Below are positions 18,908 through 28,833 of a stretch of DNA of 64,000 nucleotides, piece by piece. How positions within the stretch are numbered: the stretch's first letter is position 1; every line of letters starts with the position of its first letter. Made by a program: the position numbers and the translations under genes. This DNA comes from PZPK01 sp963974595. GTDB lineage: Bacteria; Pseudomonadota; Gammaproteobacteria; Pseudomonadales; Oleiphilaceae. The notes beneath the pieces were generated by a model, which was given only the letters and a program-made list of their open reading frames with translations, did not search any database and was not told the DNA's origin. The DNA lies in assembly GCA_963974595.1 (NCBI GenBank), contig CAXBDA010000001.1:1-64000 (forward strand). The letters are read 5' to 3'.

Positions 18908-20146
18908 TTAAACCTCAATACCGTCTAAATTTGCAACGGTGTGTATATCTTTATCTCCACGACCCGACAAATTAATGATTAAAATCTTATCCGGTGACAT
19001 TGTCGCCGCTTTCTTCATGCCATATGCAATCGCATGACTGGATTCAAGCGCAGGCATAATGCCTTCAACCAAGGTTAGCCTTCTAAATGCAGCCAACGCT
19101 TCGGTATCAGTCACTGAAACATAGCTTGCACGCTTCATATCTTTCAACCAGGAATGTTCAGGGCCAACACCGGGATAATCAAGACCGGCAGAAATAGAAT
19201 GCGTCCCCATAATTTGCCCATTATCATCAGACATAAGGTAAGTTCTATTGCCATGCAATACACCAGGAGAGCCTGCTGATAAAGGTGCAGCATGCCGACC
19301 TGTTTCAATACCCTCTCCACCAGCTTCGACACCATACATTTCCACATCGTGATCGCAAATAAAGGGATAGAACAAGCCAATAGCGTTGGAACCACCACCA
19401 ACACAAGCAACAAGCGCATCAGGCAGACGCCCTTCTTTTTCCAAGCATTGTAGTTTTGCTTCGCGACCAATAATAGATTGAAAATCGCGCACTAACATCG
19501 GATAAGGGTGTGGGCCAGCGACAGTTCCAATAATATAAAAGGTGCTATCAACATTAGTCACCCAATCACGCATAGCTTCATTCATGGCATCTTTAAGCGT
19601 ACGTGTACCACTTGTAACGGCTTCAACCTCGGCACCTAAAAGTTTCATGCGATAGACATTCAAAGACTGACGACGAACATCGTCTACGCCCATAAAAATT
19701 TTACACTCCAGACCGAGTCTTGCTGCGACTGTAGCCGTTGCCACACCATGTTGACCCGCACCAGTTTCAGCAATAACGCGCGGTTTACCTAGGTATTTTG
19801 CGAGTAAAGCCTGACCAATCGTATTATTAACTTTGTGAGCCCCGGTGTGATTTAAATCTTCTCGCTTAAGATAAATTTTCGCACCGCCGACTTCTTTGGT
19901 TAATCGCTCGGCTAAATATAAGGGTGAAGGACGGCCAACATAATCCGCCATATCTTTATCAAATTCTTTACGAAACTCGGTATCATCTTTTAACGACAGG
20001 TAATGCTTTTCAAGGTCATCAAGTGAAGACATTAGTGTTTCAGAAACAAACTTTCCTCCATATGGGCCAAAGTGGCCTTTATTGTCTGGAAGTTGTTGTA
20101 ATAATTCTTCTGTTATAAGTCTATTCGCTGGCACGCGACACCTCAT
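18908..20146 (-). CDS. trpB: Tryptophan synthase beta chain
   Basis: A PLP enzyme of about 410 residues condensing indole with serine to tryptophan in an alpha2-beta2 complex. The PLP lysine lies in LNHTGAHKVNN, the Gly-rich phosphate site is CVGGGSNAIG, and GHFGPYGGKFV is the usual N-terminal signature. The start is unsure: ATG 20146 has no clear ribosome site, whereas an in-frame GTG at 20134 has GAGG six bases before it and would remove four residues. It overlaps trpF by up to 26 bp. Confidence 0.97.
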   Translation of the reverse strand: MRCRVPANRLITEELLQQLPDNKGHFGPYGGKFVSETLMSSLDDLEKHYLSLKDDTEFRKEFDKDMADYVGRPSPLYLAERLTKEVGGAKIYLKREDLNHTGAHKVNNTIGQALLAKYLGKPRVIAETGAGQHGVATATVAARLGLECKIFMGVDDVRRQSLNVYRMKLLGAEVEAVTSGTRTLKDAMNEAMRDWVTNVDSTFYIIGTVAGPHPYPMLVRDFQSIIGREAKLQCLEKEGRLPDALVACVGGGSNAIGLFYPFICDHDVEMYGVEAGGEGIETGRHAAPLSAGSPGVLHGNRTYLMSDDNGQIMGTHSISAGLDYPGVGPEHSWLKDMKRASYVSVTDTEALAAFRRLTLVEGIMPALESSHAIAYGMKKAATMSPDKILIINLSGRGDKDIHTVANLDGIEV

Positions 20147-20768
20147 TTAAAAATTGAGTAACGGTACGATGGTTCTTTTTACCTTTTGCTTTCTCGACAC
20201 CACCACTTACGTCTACAGCGTATGGATGAACCGTCTTAATTGCATGATAAATATTTTGTTCATTCAAGCCACCAGCAAGTATCAGCGGCTTAGTTCTATC
20301 TTGTGGCAGAAGAGACCAATCAAAACGCTCTCCTGTTCCGCCTGGTACGTCTTTTTTATATGCGTCAGCTAGTATTGCCAGCGCACTGGAAAATTGACTT
20401 TCAGCAGCACTGACATCTTCGTTACATCTCACTCTGATAGCTTTTATGTAAGGCAATGAATAAAGAATGCAATCTACCTCTTTCTCATCACCATGAAACT
20501 GTAATAAGTCAATACTGACTATATCGCAGATGTTTTTAATATATTGGTATTCTGCATTGACAAATAAACCAACCTTGCACACAAAAGGAGGTAGTTGCTT
20601 GCAAATATTAGTAGCGTCTTCAGGGGTAATGTAGCGCGGGCTCGGCTCATAAAATACGAAGCCTAAAGCATCAGCGCCAGCCTGTATTGCCTGAAGTGCA
20701 TCTTCTAGACAGGTAATACCACAAATTTTTGTTCGAATTCGCACGCTAATATTTCCGAAATTTATCAT
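20121..20768 (-). CDS. trpF: Phosphoribosylanthranilate isomerase
   Basis: A 215-residue TIM barrel that performs the Amadori rearrangement in tryptophan synthesis. Catalytic Cys is in RTKICGIT near the N-terminus; the acid is in AYKKDVPGGTGERFDW, followed by LAGGLNEQNI and VDVSGGVEKAKGKK. It is a stand-alone enzyme, not fused to TrpC. The start at ATG 20768 adds a few residues before the conserved VRIRTKICG; a GTG at the S-V junction is an alternative. A gap of 98 bp separates it from truA. No attenuator-like Trp-rich leader was seen. Confidence 0.96.
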   Translation of the reverse strand: MINFGNISVRIRTKICGITCLEDALQAIQAGADALGFVFYEPSPRYITPEDATNICKQLPPFVCKVGLFVNAEYQYIKNICDIVSIDLLQFHGDEKEVDCILYSLPYIKAIRVRCNEDVSAAESQFSSALAILADAYKKDVPGGTGERFDWSLLPQDRTKPLILAGGLNEQNIYHAIKTVHPYAVDVSGGVEKAKGKKNHRTVTQFLNEVSRASE

Positions 20769-20866
20769 TTAACTAGCAAGAGACTTTTGCACGACAACTT
20801 AGGCCAACTATTATAGCGATATGCGTAACGACACTAAAGCTTTATAAACAGAGAAATATAAAAGCC

Positions 20867-21775
20867 TTATTTATCCAGATATGCAATTTGCCATATATCT
20901 TTATCTGCCTCATTAAGCCCTAAGGATGAACCGATCATCGACTGAATAAGTGATGGGGAACCCGATGAGGCCGGAATATTGAAATGATCAGGATAGTCAA
21001 CCTGGCTTAAATAAAGGCCATGAGGTGAAGCCGTTACAGACGCTTTTGTTCTATCTTTAGCCGACAAGACCCCAGCACACCACGACACACCCTCTTTACC
21101 TGAACCTATCGCCATCAATACGCCAGCAATATTTCTAACCATATGATGCAAAAAGGCATTACCCTTTATATCAATTAAAACAATATTTCCATAACGCGTG
21201 ACATTTACAAATTCCATAGTTCTAAAGGGTGACTTTGACTGACAGCCGACCGCTCTAAATGAAGTGAAGTCATGTTCTCCCACTAAACTTTGAGCTGCTT
21301 GATGCATACTCTTTTCATTAAGGGGATGATGAAACCAGGTCAATTCTGTAGAGAAATTAGCAGGCCTGACAGGGTGATTATAAATGACATAATGGTAACG
21401 ACGGCTCCTTGCAGAGAACCTCGCGTGAAATTCAGGACTTACATTACCCGCCCACGAAACACTAATATCTTTAGGTAGATTGGCATTACAACCAAACACC
21501 CAAGACCTGGAGTCTCTTTGTGCAGCAGTATCAAAGTGAACTACCTGATAAGACGAATGAACTGACTTATCTGTTCGACCTGCACATACGACGCTGACAT
21601 TCTCATTTGCAACACGAGAAACAGCTTGTTCGACATATTTCTGAACGGTTGGCAATTCATTTTTCTGTGACTGCCAGCCGTAATATTTATAGCCATTATA
21701 TGCTAAACATAAAGCAACACGGCCAGTAAACTTTTGCTCACTGACCGTATTTTTAATAAGAACTTGGTGTGACAT
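20867..21775 (-). CDS. truA: tRNA pseudouridine(38-40) synthase
   Basis: A 302-residue enzyme modifying uridines 38-40 in the tRNA anticodon arm. The catalytic Asp69 is in VCAGRTDKSVHS; other TruA stretches are LAYNGYKYYGWQ, HARFSARSRRYHYVIYN and FLHHMVRNIAGVL. The N-terminus is about 18 residues longer than E. coli TruA before the LCLAYNG strand, and the C-terminus also extends about 25 residues. Position between fimV and trpF matches Pseudomonas. Confidence 0.96.
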   Translation of the reverse strand: MSHQVLIKNTVSEQKFTGRVALCLAYNGYKYYGWQSQKNELPTVQKYVEQAVSRVANENVSVVCAGRTDKSVHSSYQVVHFDTAAQRDSRSWVFGCNANLPKDISVSWAGNVSPEFHARFSARSRRYHYVIYNHPVRPANFSTELTWFHHPLNEKSMHQAAQSLVGEHDFTSFRAVGCQSKSPFRTMEFVNVTRYGNIVLIDIKGNAFLHHMVRNIAGVLMAIGSGKEGVSWCAGVLSAKDRTKASVTASPHGLYLSQVDYPDHFNIPASSGSPSLIQSMIGSSLGLNEADKDIWQIAYLDK

Positions 21776-21838
21776 CTAGGTATCTTCAATAACAGCAAAG
21801 CAGGTGATACAACAAAGTATTACCTACTTTAAAATACA

Positions 21839-24601
21839 CTAATCAATAGAATCAATTAGTTCTTTGGCCTCGGCTTGCTGAGCCTCATTTCCTTCTTTAG
21901 TTACTTCAAGAAGAATATCTTTAGCACCGTCAATATCACCCATATCAATATAGGCTCTAGCTAAATCAAGCTTAGTTGAAGATTCATCCGTTCCGTTGAG
22001 GAAATCAAACTCATCAGAATCAGCAAGGTCATCATCTAATTGAGTACCATCACCGTCTTCAAAGGCCTGAGTAGCTTCTTCTAACACATCATCACTGACA
22101 AGTAATTCTTCACCAGAAGCAGCGGTTTGCACTGCCGCTTCTTGAACTGCTCTAGATGCATCAAGATCGATCTCAGACTCCTGATCCAGTTCAGCATTCA
22201 GATCAAGATCCTCTAGATCTACATCTAAAATAGAGTCATCAAAATCCTCACTTTCTGAAACAGGCTCTAGTGCAGCATCTATCTCTATAGCATCAGAATC
22301 TAAAGATAAGATATCATCCATCTCAACAGATTCATCAAGCTGTTCAGCTAAATCATGATCTGCCGACAGCGTTTCTTCATTCAAACTATCCAAATCAAGC
22401 TCAGAACTTAAATCTATTTCTTGTTCAATACTTTCATCTTCCAAGTTCACACTATCGAAGTCGAATGTCTTGTTTTCTTCATCATTAAGCTGATCAAGTT
22501 CAGTAGCAAGATCTTCAGTTTCGACTACTTTATTATCTTGGTTTTCTTTATCTTGAGCTTCTTTATCCCGAATATCATGACTGCTTAATAAAGTATCATC
22601 AGCCTCGAAGGCTAAAGATTCTTCTTCGATAAGGTCCTGGCGAATTTTTTCCGCTGCCAACATCGCAGCACCATCTTGAATCGCCTCTAATTCACTAAAC
22701 TGTCGATCAAATGCCTGACGATCACCCAAGTCTTTATAAACGGCCAACAACTTTAATCTATAGTCCGTTCTAACAGGGTCCTGCGATATCGCTTGCTCTA
22801 AAATCTGTACCGCTTGATCTAGCCGTCCATAACTAATATAAGCTTCTGCTTCTGCCAATACATCTTGAGACTCCTCATCTAACTCTTCAGAGAAATCATC
22901 TTCGTAATCTGACAAATCTTGCTCACTTTCTTCATAGCCATCATTTGACGTTAAAGAATCATCCTCAGAGACCTCATCGAAGCCATCTGCTTCATTTTCA
23001 TCAAAAATATTATTATCTGAAGTAAACCCATTTTGAGACTGAAACTCTTCTTCTCTTTTTGCATTATGTCTAGAAACTAACCACAACACGAAAACCAGCA
23101 CTAACACACTAATTATGGAAATAGTCAAATACAGTGGATTTGAAATAATAATTTGAATTAAGTTTTGCGATGTTGAATCTGATGATGCTTGTTTTTGAGT
23201 GGTGAGCGCACCGTTTGTATCTTTAGCTTGAACTACAGGGGCTAAGCTCTCACTGACTTGATCGTTAGTTGAATCTGTTTCAGCGGCCAAGGTGGCCACC
23301 TTATTCTCTTGACCGCTTTCGTCGATTATTGCCGATGTTTGATCAGCCATTAACTGATCATCATGACTACCAACAAGAGCAGATTCTGCCTCGACTTCAG
23401 CATCAGCTAACTCAGAATTCACATCACCACTAACAACCGGATTAGAACCTGCCTGAAGCTTTTCAAGCTCGTTTGAGCGCATTTGAGATTGAATAGACGC
23501 CAGCTGATCATTTTTCAGCGTTAAGAGCCTTTGTAAGGTAGATAATTGTTCCTCTAGATCTGAAACTCGGCCATTTAGCTCTTTATTTTCAATGCCAGCC
23601 TTATCCAGCTTTTCGAGTGTGACCGCTAATTTATTATCGACACCAGAACCTGACTGATTTGATTGACCTGAGTTAGCGCTATTGCTTGAATTAGAGTCAG
23701 TGTCGTTTGAAACAACAAGCTTTAACTCATCTCCTGAGATGTGAGGTTTGGAAGCAGAGCCTGAAGCAGACGTAGAGGCTGTTTTTGAACCTTGCGCAAC
23801 TGACGGGCTTCGCTTGCCTGCATTCGCCTCATTTTGCGCAATGACTAACTGAATAGCCTGATGCTGAGAACGCTCTTTAATTTGATCAATAGTTGGAAGC
23901 CTTAAAACCTGCCCTGCTTTTAATTTGTTGATGTTATCATTTATGAATGCATTTGGATTAAGCGCTTGTATCGCCAGCATTACCTGCTGTGGACTGACAC
24001 TTCGATTTGGCCTTGCTTTGATTGCAATATCCCAAAGCGTATCATTTGAGTCAGTAGGACCATAACTACCTGACTCAATCTTATCAACAGGTGCAAGTAT
24101 CGACCTAGCTGCTGAGCCCGATGCCGCGTTCATAGTCAATACGTCACCCGATTGTTGGGCAGCTACTTTAGGCGCATTTACGTTAACTTTAGGTTGATTC
24201 GAGAATAAAGGCGGGTCGATTAATAAAGCATATTCCCTAAGCAAGCGACCACTTGGCCAAATAAGCTCAACGATGAAATTAAGAAAAGGCTCTCTAACAG
24301 GTTTTTTGCTTGTTAGAACAATGTGCGCTTTACCTTGTGGATTAGTGATGACCTCAAAACGCAAATCTGATAAAAAGTAAACGCGATCAACATTTGCTTT
24401 CTGGAATTCTTCACGTGTTGCTAAGCCTGGCAAGATCTCATTAATGGTCAAACCCGCTGTATTAACTAGTTCTATTTTAGCATTAAGTGGCTGGTTAAGT
24501 GCCGATTTAATTGTAACCTCACCCAGACCCAGTGCATGAACTAACCCAGTAAAACATACACCGAGTAGTGATAGAGCAATGGCTAGCTTGCGTATCATCA
24601 C
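21839..24601 (-). CDS. fimV: FimV-like peptidoglycan-binding polar hub protein
   Basis: A 920-residue protein with a signal peptide (about 1-23), a FimV N-terminal domain starting LGLGEVTIKSALNQPLNAKIEL, a LysM-type peptidoglycan-binding segment at about 178-240 (NDTLWDIAIKARPNRSVSP and LKAGQVLRLP), a coiled coil at about 325-375, one membrane helix at about 485-510, a very acidic Asp/Glu/Ser cytoplasmic stretch (about 520-880) with a TPR-like repeat near 570-640, and a C-terminal FimV motif (KLDLARAYIDMGDIDGAKDIL). In Pseudomonas FimV organises the cell pole, type IV pili and type II secretion. Upstream of truA as there. ATG-ATG start. Confidence 0.94.
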   Translation of the reverse strand: MMIRKLAIALSLLGVCFTGLVHALGLGEVTIKSALNQPLNAKIELVNTAGLTINEILPGLATREEFQKANVDRVYFLSDLRFEVITNPQGKAHIVLTSKKPVREPFLNFIVELIWPSGRLLREYALLIDPPLFSNQPKVNVNAPKVAAQQSGDVLTMNAASGSAARSILAPVDKIESGSYGPTDSNDTLWDIAIKARPNRSVSPQQVMLAIQALNPNAFINDNINKLKAGQVLRLPTIDQIKERSQHQAIQLVIAQNEANAGKRSPSVAQGSKTASTSASGSASKPHISGDELKLVVSNDTDSNSSNSANSGQSNQSGSGVDNKLAVTLEKLDKAGIENKELNGRVSDLEEQLSTLQRLLTLKNDQLASIQSQMRSNELEKLQAGSNPVVSGDVNSELADAEVEAESALVGSHDDQLMADQTSAIIDESGQENKVATLAAETDSTNDQVSESLAPVVQAKDTNGALTTQKQASSDSTSQNLIQIIISNPLYLTISIISVLVLVFVLWLVSRHNAKREEEFQSQNGFTSDNNIFDENEADGFDEVSEDDSLTSNDGYEESEQDLSDYEDDFSEELDEESQDVLAEAEAYISYGRLDQAVQILEQAISQDPVRTDYRLKLLAVYKDLGDRQAFDRQFSELEAIQDGAAMLAAEKIRQDLIEEESLAFEADDTLLSSHDIRDKEAQDKENQDNKVVETEDLATELDQLNDEENKTFDFDSVNLEDESIEQEIDLSSELDLDSLNEETLSADHDLAEQLDESVEMDDILSLDSDAIEIDAALEPVSESEDFDDSILDVDLEDLDLNAELDQESEIDLDASRAVQEAAVQTAASGEELLVSDDVLEEATQAFEDGDGTQLDDDLADSDEFDFLNGTDESSTKLDLARAYIDMGDIDGAKDILLEVTKEGNEAQQAEAKELIDSID

Positions 24602-24840
24602 TTATTATCCTTTATTGTTTAATTAGAGTTTTTTTTGAATTAAGTTTCTTATTTATTTAAGACGTTTTTCAGTGAATTGACAGTTAAAACTCAATTTATA
24701 TATGAAGAAACATCGACAGTTTGTTGCTTTTATTGAAAAAACGACAAAACAATCCAACTCAAAGTATTGTTTATACTGTTTAATTTATCAACCAAACTTT
24801 GTGTTTAGATTTGTTAAACAGCATCATTTTACGATTAAAA

Positions 24841-25695
24841 TCAAGGTTTAAATAAGAACAAGCGCAACCAACTGTCGCTCTCACCTTCGATTACATGCTC
24901 ATAAAAAGAACCCACGAACTGCTGCCTGATTCTATCGGTTTCAATACCCAGTTCATTTGAGAGCATTGTTTGTAAATTTAAAAAGTCATTTTTAGAGGTA
25001 TTCTGCATTGCGCTAACAGATTTAAATTTTGCTTTATTCGTATAGCTTGCAACATACAAAAACAACTCTTCGTCTTTAACTAACTGCTCTTTTATTGAAT
25101 TTAATACAGACTTAGTAAGCTGGGCATTAGGAAGTACAAGTAAACCATTATACCAGTCAGCCTGAACGTCATTCTGCTTGATTACATTAATAAAGGCCAA
25201 ATTCTCACGCAAAGCATTGGCAACCAAATACACACTTAATATATAAGTTTCACCATCATACTCAACTGTGCCAGCAACATAGTATTGATCATTATCGCGC
25301 CCTAATAAACGCCTCTCATTTAAAATAGCATTTGCCCAATGACTGCTAATACCACAAGCTCTTTGAGCACACTCAAACAACAGCTTGCCTTGAGAGACTA
25401 ATAAAGAACGATAAAAGCTAAAACCATCACTTAACTTGCTTGCTTGGGGCAGCCTTGTTAATAAGGTATGCAACTCACCTTCATGACGAATATCTTTCTC
25501 AATAATAATTTCATTATTAATTCTTTTTGGACTACTCAATAAAACTTGATGCAGGCCTTTTTTAGTTACTTGATGGTATTCAATATTAGACTGCTTCATT
25601 ACTAAGCTATCTATGACATCATTGTTTACTGAAGCTGAAACAACTGAAGGAAATACAACAAATAATGTTAAAAATTTAATCAGATAAATACGCAT
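24841..25695 (-). CDS. DUF4892 domain exported protein
   Basis: A 284-residue protein with a signal peptide (FLTLFVVFPSVVSA, cleavage before SVNND). The middle has the DUF4892 pattern: LLFECAQRACGISSHWANAI followed by LLGRDNDQYYVAG and SVYLVANALRENLAFI. Two Cys (FEC...RACG) could form a disulfide. Function is unknown for the family. It overlaps the alpha/beta hydrolase gene by 20 bp; the same pair is found in Pseudomonas, so they probably work together. Following it on the minus strand are about 240 bp without a gene before fimV. Confidence 0.82.
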   Translation of the reverse strand: MRIYLIKFLTLFVVFPSVVSASVNNDVIDSLVMKQSNIEYHQVTKKGLHQVLLSSPKRINNEIIIEKDIRHEGELHTLLTRLPQASKLSDGFSFYRSLLVSQGKLLFECAQRACGISSHWANAILNERRLLGRDNDQYYVAGTVEYDGETYILSVYLVANALRENLAFINVIKQNDVQADWYNGLLVLPNAQLTKSVLNSIKEQLVKDEELFLYVASYTNKAKFKSVSAMQNTSKNDFLNLQTMLSNELGIETDRIRQQFVGSFYEHVIEGESDSWLRLFLFKP

Positions 25696-26542
25696 TCATT
25701 AGCTCCGCAGTTTTTTTAACATCACCGTCCATATGAAAATGGTGACCACCCTCAACACTAAACTGTTCAATAACTTTAAAGTAACCCAGTCTCTTTTTTA
25801 GAGCGTTATAACTTGAAAAATAACCTTGCTCACCCGTAAGCAACTTCACAGGGCATTCAACCCCTGCAAATAAGACCTCTACTTGAGCCTCACTAAGCCT
25901 TAAGAAAGAGGGTTTTAGCAGCTTCGGATCTGAACACCAGGAAACCCCATTATCTACCTTTCGAGTACCTCTTTTCACTAACAGCTCCGCTGCATCCTTG
26001 GCTAATTTACCAATACCAGCCATACGCGCTCTAGTGGCTAGCTCAAGACTTGGAAAAACTGTCACCGTCGAGTTAAGCTGCGAAGCTTTAAGAACGGCCT
26101 TGCGCAACTGAGGTAATATATTTTCGGTTTCATCAGTAAGCGGCCCCATACTGTCCAACAGGATCAATTGATCGACTCGCTCCGGAGAAGCTGCTGCAAC
26201 TAGGCTCGCAATAATGCCGCCCAGCGAATGCCCTACCAATGTAGCCTTTTGCGTATCGATCCCATAAACATCTAAGGAGTCTATACATGCAATGACATCA
26301 ACAATATTTTCAAGAAGGTGATAGCTAGAGGCATGAGATCGATGTTCTGATAAGCCATGACCAGGTAAATCTATCGCAAAAAAAGGCCTATTTATATGTA
26401 AATGCTCAGACAGAGGATAAAATGATGCGGCATTATCCAACCAACCATGTAGAGCAATTATAGGCACCCCTGTCGTATTGGCATTCTTTAGGCCAGCAAT
26501 TCTTAAATGGGATGTTTGTATATCGAATGGTTCTAAATTCAT
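25676..26542 (-). CDS. Alpha/beta hydrolase
   Basis: A 288-residue cytosolic alpha/beta-fold hydrolase. The nucleophile elbow is GHSLGG with Ser106; the oxyanion strand is ALHGWLDNAASF and the acid-His part is VEGGHHFHMDGD near the C-terminus. DLPGHGLSEHR follows the family pattern. Substrate cannot be read from sequence; it resembles esterases and lactone hydrolases of the MhpC/RutD type. No signal peptide. It is paired with the DUF4892 gene (20-bp overlap) and follows tatD by 36 bp. Confidence 0.9.
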   Translation of the reverse strand: MNLEPFDIQTSHLRIAGLKNANTTGVPIIALHGWLDNAASFYPLSEHLHINRPFFAIDLPGHGLSEHRSHASSYHLLENIVDVIACIDSLDVYGIDTQKATLVGHSLGGIIASLVAAASPERVDQLILLDSMGPLTDETENILPQLRKAVLKASQLNSTVTVFPSLELATRARMAGIGKLAKDAAELLVKRGTRKVDNGVSWCSDPKLLKPSFLRLSEAQVEVLFAGVECPVKLLTGEQGYFSSYNALKKRLGYFKVIEQFSVEGGHHFHMDGDVKKTAELMNAYLSD

Positions 26543-26578
26543 TAATGAACACCAGGAAAAATTAATTTTCTATCACAA

Positions 26579-27355
26579 CTATTTTTCATTAAAGAAAAGT
26601 TTTTTAAAATTTTCACTTGTCTGCTCAGCAATCTCTTCAACAGACACCTCTTTTAACTGAGCCAAAAATTCTGCAACATGAGGAACATATTTAGGTTCAT
26701 TTGATTTACCGCGAAACGGCACTGGCGCCAAATAGGGTGAGTCTGTTTCAATTAGAATTCGATCTAATGGCAGGATTTTCGCAACATGCTGAAGCTCAAC
26801 AGCATTTTTAAATGTCACGATTCCCGAAAATGAGATGTAGAAATTTTGCTCTATGGCGCGTTGAGCCATATCTAAATCTTCAGTAAAACAATGCAACACG
26901 CCAGCAACGGCAGGGTCTGAATATTTATTAATTAACGCTAGGGTATCTTCTTTTGCATCTCGTGTATGCACTATCGCCGGTTTTCGTGTTAATTTACTGA
27001 CTTCTAAGTGATTTTTGAAACGCTCTAGCTGAAGCTCCTTATGATCCTGGCCATAGTAATAGTCTAGGCCCGTTTCACCAATCGCAATGACTTTATTTCG
27101 TTCCGACAATTCAAGTAAACGCTTTACAGTAGGCTCTTCACAATCAATTGAACCTGGATGCACGCCAACAGAGGCAAATACCTGCTCATAGCTTTCAGCA
27201 ATATTTAATACACCTTCAATATGCTCAAGATCAATAGCTACGCAAAGCATAGTATCGACTTTATGAAGCGCCGCTTCATCAATGGCTTTCGATAAATCCC
27301 CTCCATAAGGGTCAAGTTTCAGCCTATCTAAGTGACAGTGAGAATCAATAAACAT
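26579..27355 (-). CDS. TatD family metal-dependent hydrolase (putative DNase)
   Basis: A 258-residue TIM-barrel metal enzyme. The metal ligands are visible: DSHCHLD at the N-terminus, GETGLDYYY, VHTRDA, LHCFTED and ETDSPYLAPVPFRGKSNEP. TatD-type proteins are 3'-5' DNases or D-aminoacyl-tRNA hydrolases. It follows pilZ by 28 bp, the conserved holB-pilZ-tatD order, which points to the YcfH-type member. Confidence 0.94.
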   Translation of the reverse strand: MFIDSHCHLDRLKLDPYGGDLSKAIDEAALHKVDTMLCVAIDLEHIEGVLNIAESYEQVFASVGVHPGSIDCEEPTVKRLLELSERNKVIAIGETGLDYYYGQDHKELQLERFKNHLEVSKLTRKPAIVHTRDAKEDTLALINKYSDPAVAGVLHCFTEDLDMAQRAIEQNFYISFSGIVTFKNAVELQHVAKILPLDRILIETDSPYLAPVPFRGKSNEPKYVPHVAEFLAQLKEVSVEEIAEQTSENFKKLFFNEK

Positions 27356-27383
27356 AAAACAACGCTAGCTCTTAAAATTAAGG

Positions 27384-27734
27384 TCACATAGTATGCGTTG
27401 GACGATCAGAACTCAATGAACCTGCTAAATAGGTTTCAATTTTCATTTTGGCAGCGGGGTCATCAGCATTAAACTGTACACCAATACCCGCTGCTCTATT
27501 CCCTTGAGCACCTTTTGGCGTTACCCAAATTACTTTTCCTGCCACAGGTATTTTCTCTGGTTCGTCCATCAGATTTAATAAAAGAAAAACCTCATCACTT
27601 AAATGATAATTTTTTGCTGTTGGAATAAATAAACCACCATTTTTGATAAAAGGCATATAGGCTGCGTATAAGACAGCCTTATCTTTAATTGTTAGTGTTA
27701 ATATCCCACTTCTTGCACCAAAACCTGCTGACAT
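27384..27734 (-). CDS. pilZ: PilZ-domain protein, type IV pilus assembly type
   Basis: A 116-residue single PilZ domain (about 8-105) with FIKNGGLFIPT, GKVIWVTPKGAQGNRAAGIGVQF. The c-di-GMP-binding RxxxR is absent and the [DN]xSxxG motif is degenerate (KNGGLF), as in Pseudomonas PilZ itself, which acts in type IV pilus assembly with FimX/PilB and does not bind c-di-GMP. The gene lies between holB and tatD, the same position as Pseudomonas pilZ, which supports that identity over a c-di-GMP receptor. Confidence 0.9.
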   Translation of the reverse strand: MSAGFGARSGILTLTIKDKAVLYAAYMPFIKNGGLFIPTAKNYHLSDEVFLLLNLMDEPEKIPVAGKVIWVTPKGAQGNRAAGIGVQFNADDPAAKMKIETYLAGSLSSDRPTHTM

Positions 27735-27801
27735 AATACTCTCTTAATGTGATTTTCTAGACTATTTTAAAGATTAGTATAGGGTAGACGCTATTTTTTG
27801 C

Positions 27802-28833
27802 TTAGCCTTTTCGCATCAATATCGACCACTTATGCAGCAAAGACTCAAACGCCAGAATTTTATTGGGGTTAGTCGTACCCAGGAAAAGCCGATACTGCGC
27901 CAAACAACGACTATATAAATCAAACAATTCAGCATGACTGGCTTTTTCTGCTAAATACTTGAGCATTTTCTGCGCTAGTATTTTTTCGTTATCTACTGAG
28001 TCTAGTTTTATTTTCAAGATAAGCTCTAGCCAATGAGCCATCCATGCCACGCGTAAGTGTGCCAAGTCATCATTCCAGCGTGTGGCCAAGGTACTGGAGA
28101 GCGTTTCATTTTTAAGAAAAGTGCCCATTTCATCCAGCATTCGTTGATACTCTTTTAACGCACCAAGCTGAATATAATACATGGCCTTTAGTGGTGAATA
28201 ATATGCAAGCGACAGCACTTCCTCCAAGTCTTCATCAGAAGGCACATTTTGGCCAGCCTCATTAATACTATTCGCCTTCAACCACGTTAACGACACATTT
28301 AATTCAGGTCTGGTAAAATCGACAAGCTGACAGCGCGATCTGATCGTGGGTAAAAGCATACCTGGCTGATGACTAACGAGAATAATCACAGACTGGCCAC
28401 TAGGCTCTTCTAAGGTTTTTAATAAAGCATTCGCTGCATTATTATTGAGTGCCTCTGCTGGAGAAACCAAGGCTATTTTAAGACCACCTTGTTGGCTGGA
28501 TTTACCAAAAAATTCAACTAACTGACGCACCTGATCAACTTTGATCGAGGCGCTGCCTTCTTCTGGTTCTAATAACTTAAAATCCGGATGACTCTCACTT
28601 TCAAATAACCTGCACTGCTTACACTCACCGCAAGGCACTTGTTGTGTTTTTGAGTTTTCACACAGCATAAAAGAAGCTAGAAAACTGGCGAACTGAGACT
28701 TGCCTAAACCTTCCAGCCCAGAAAATAAAAAGGCATGCGGGACTTTCCCCGATCTAAACTGAGAAATTAAACGCTCTCTTTGCAGGGAATGCCAAGGAAG
28801 CACTTCACGAGAACTGCCTGTAGAATTAACCAC
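27802..28833 (-). CDS. holB: DNA polymerase III subunit delta'
   Basis: A 343-residue clamp-loader subunit. The N-terminal AAA+ fold has FSGLEGLGKSQFA (degenerate P-loop), a zinc module with four Cys (CENSKTQQVPCGECKQC at about 58-74), VDQVRQLVEF, and ANALLKTLEEPSGQ followed by the SRC motif (IRSRCQLVDF). It overlaps the transglutaminase gene by 8 bp and is followed by pilZ. The usual upstream neighbour tmk is missing here. Confidence 0.95.
   Translation of the reverse strand: MVNSTGSSREVLPWHSLQRERLISQFRSGKVPHAFLFSGLEGLGKSQFASFLASFMLCENSKTQQVPCGECKQCRLFESESHPDFKLLEPEEGSASIKVDQVRQLVEFFGKSSQQGGLKIALVSPAEALNNNAANALLKTLEEPSGQSVIILVSHQPGMLLPTIRSRCQLVDFTRPELNVSLTWLKANSINEAGQNVPSDEDLEEVLSLAYYSPLKAMYYIQLGALKEYQRMLDEMGTFLKNETLSSTLATRWNDDLAHLRVAWMAHWLELILKIKLDSVDNEKILAQKMLKYLAEKASHAELFDLYSRCLAQYRLFLGTTNPNKILAFESLLHKWSILMRKG

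Noticed and set aside
20769..20866. Trp attenuator before trpF
   Set aside because: No short Trp-rich leader frame or alternative hairpins seen in the 98-bp gap.
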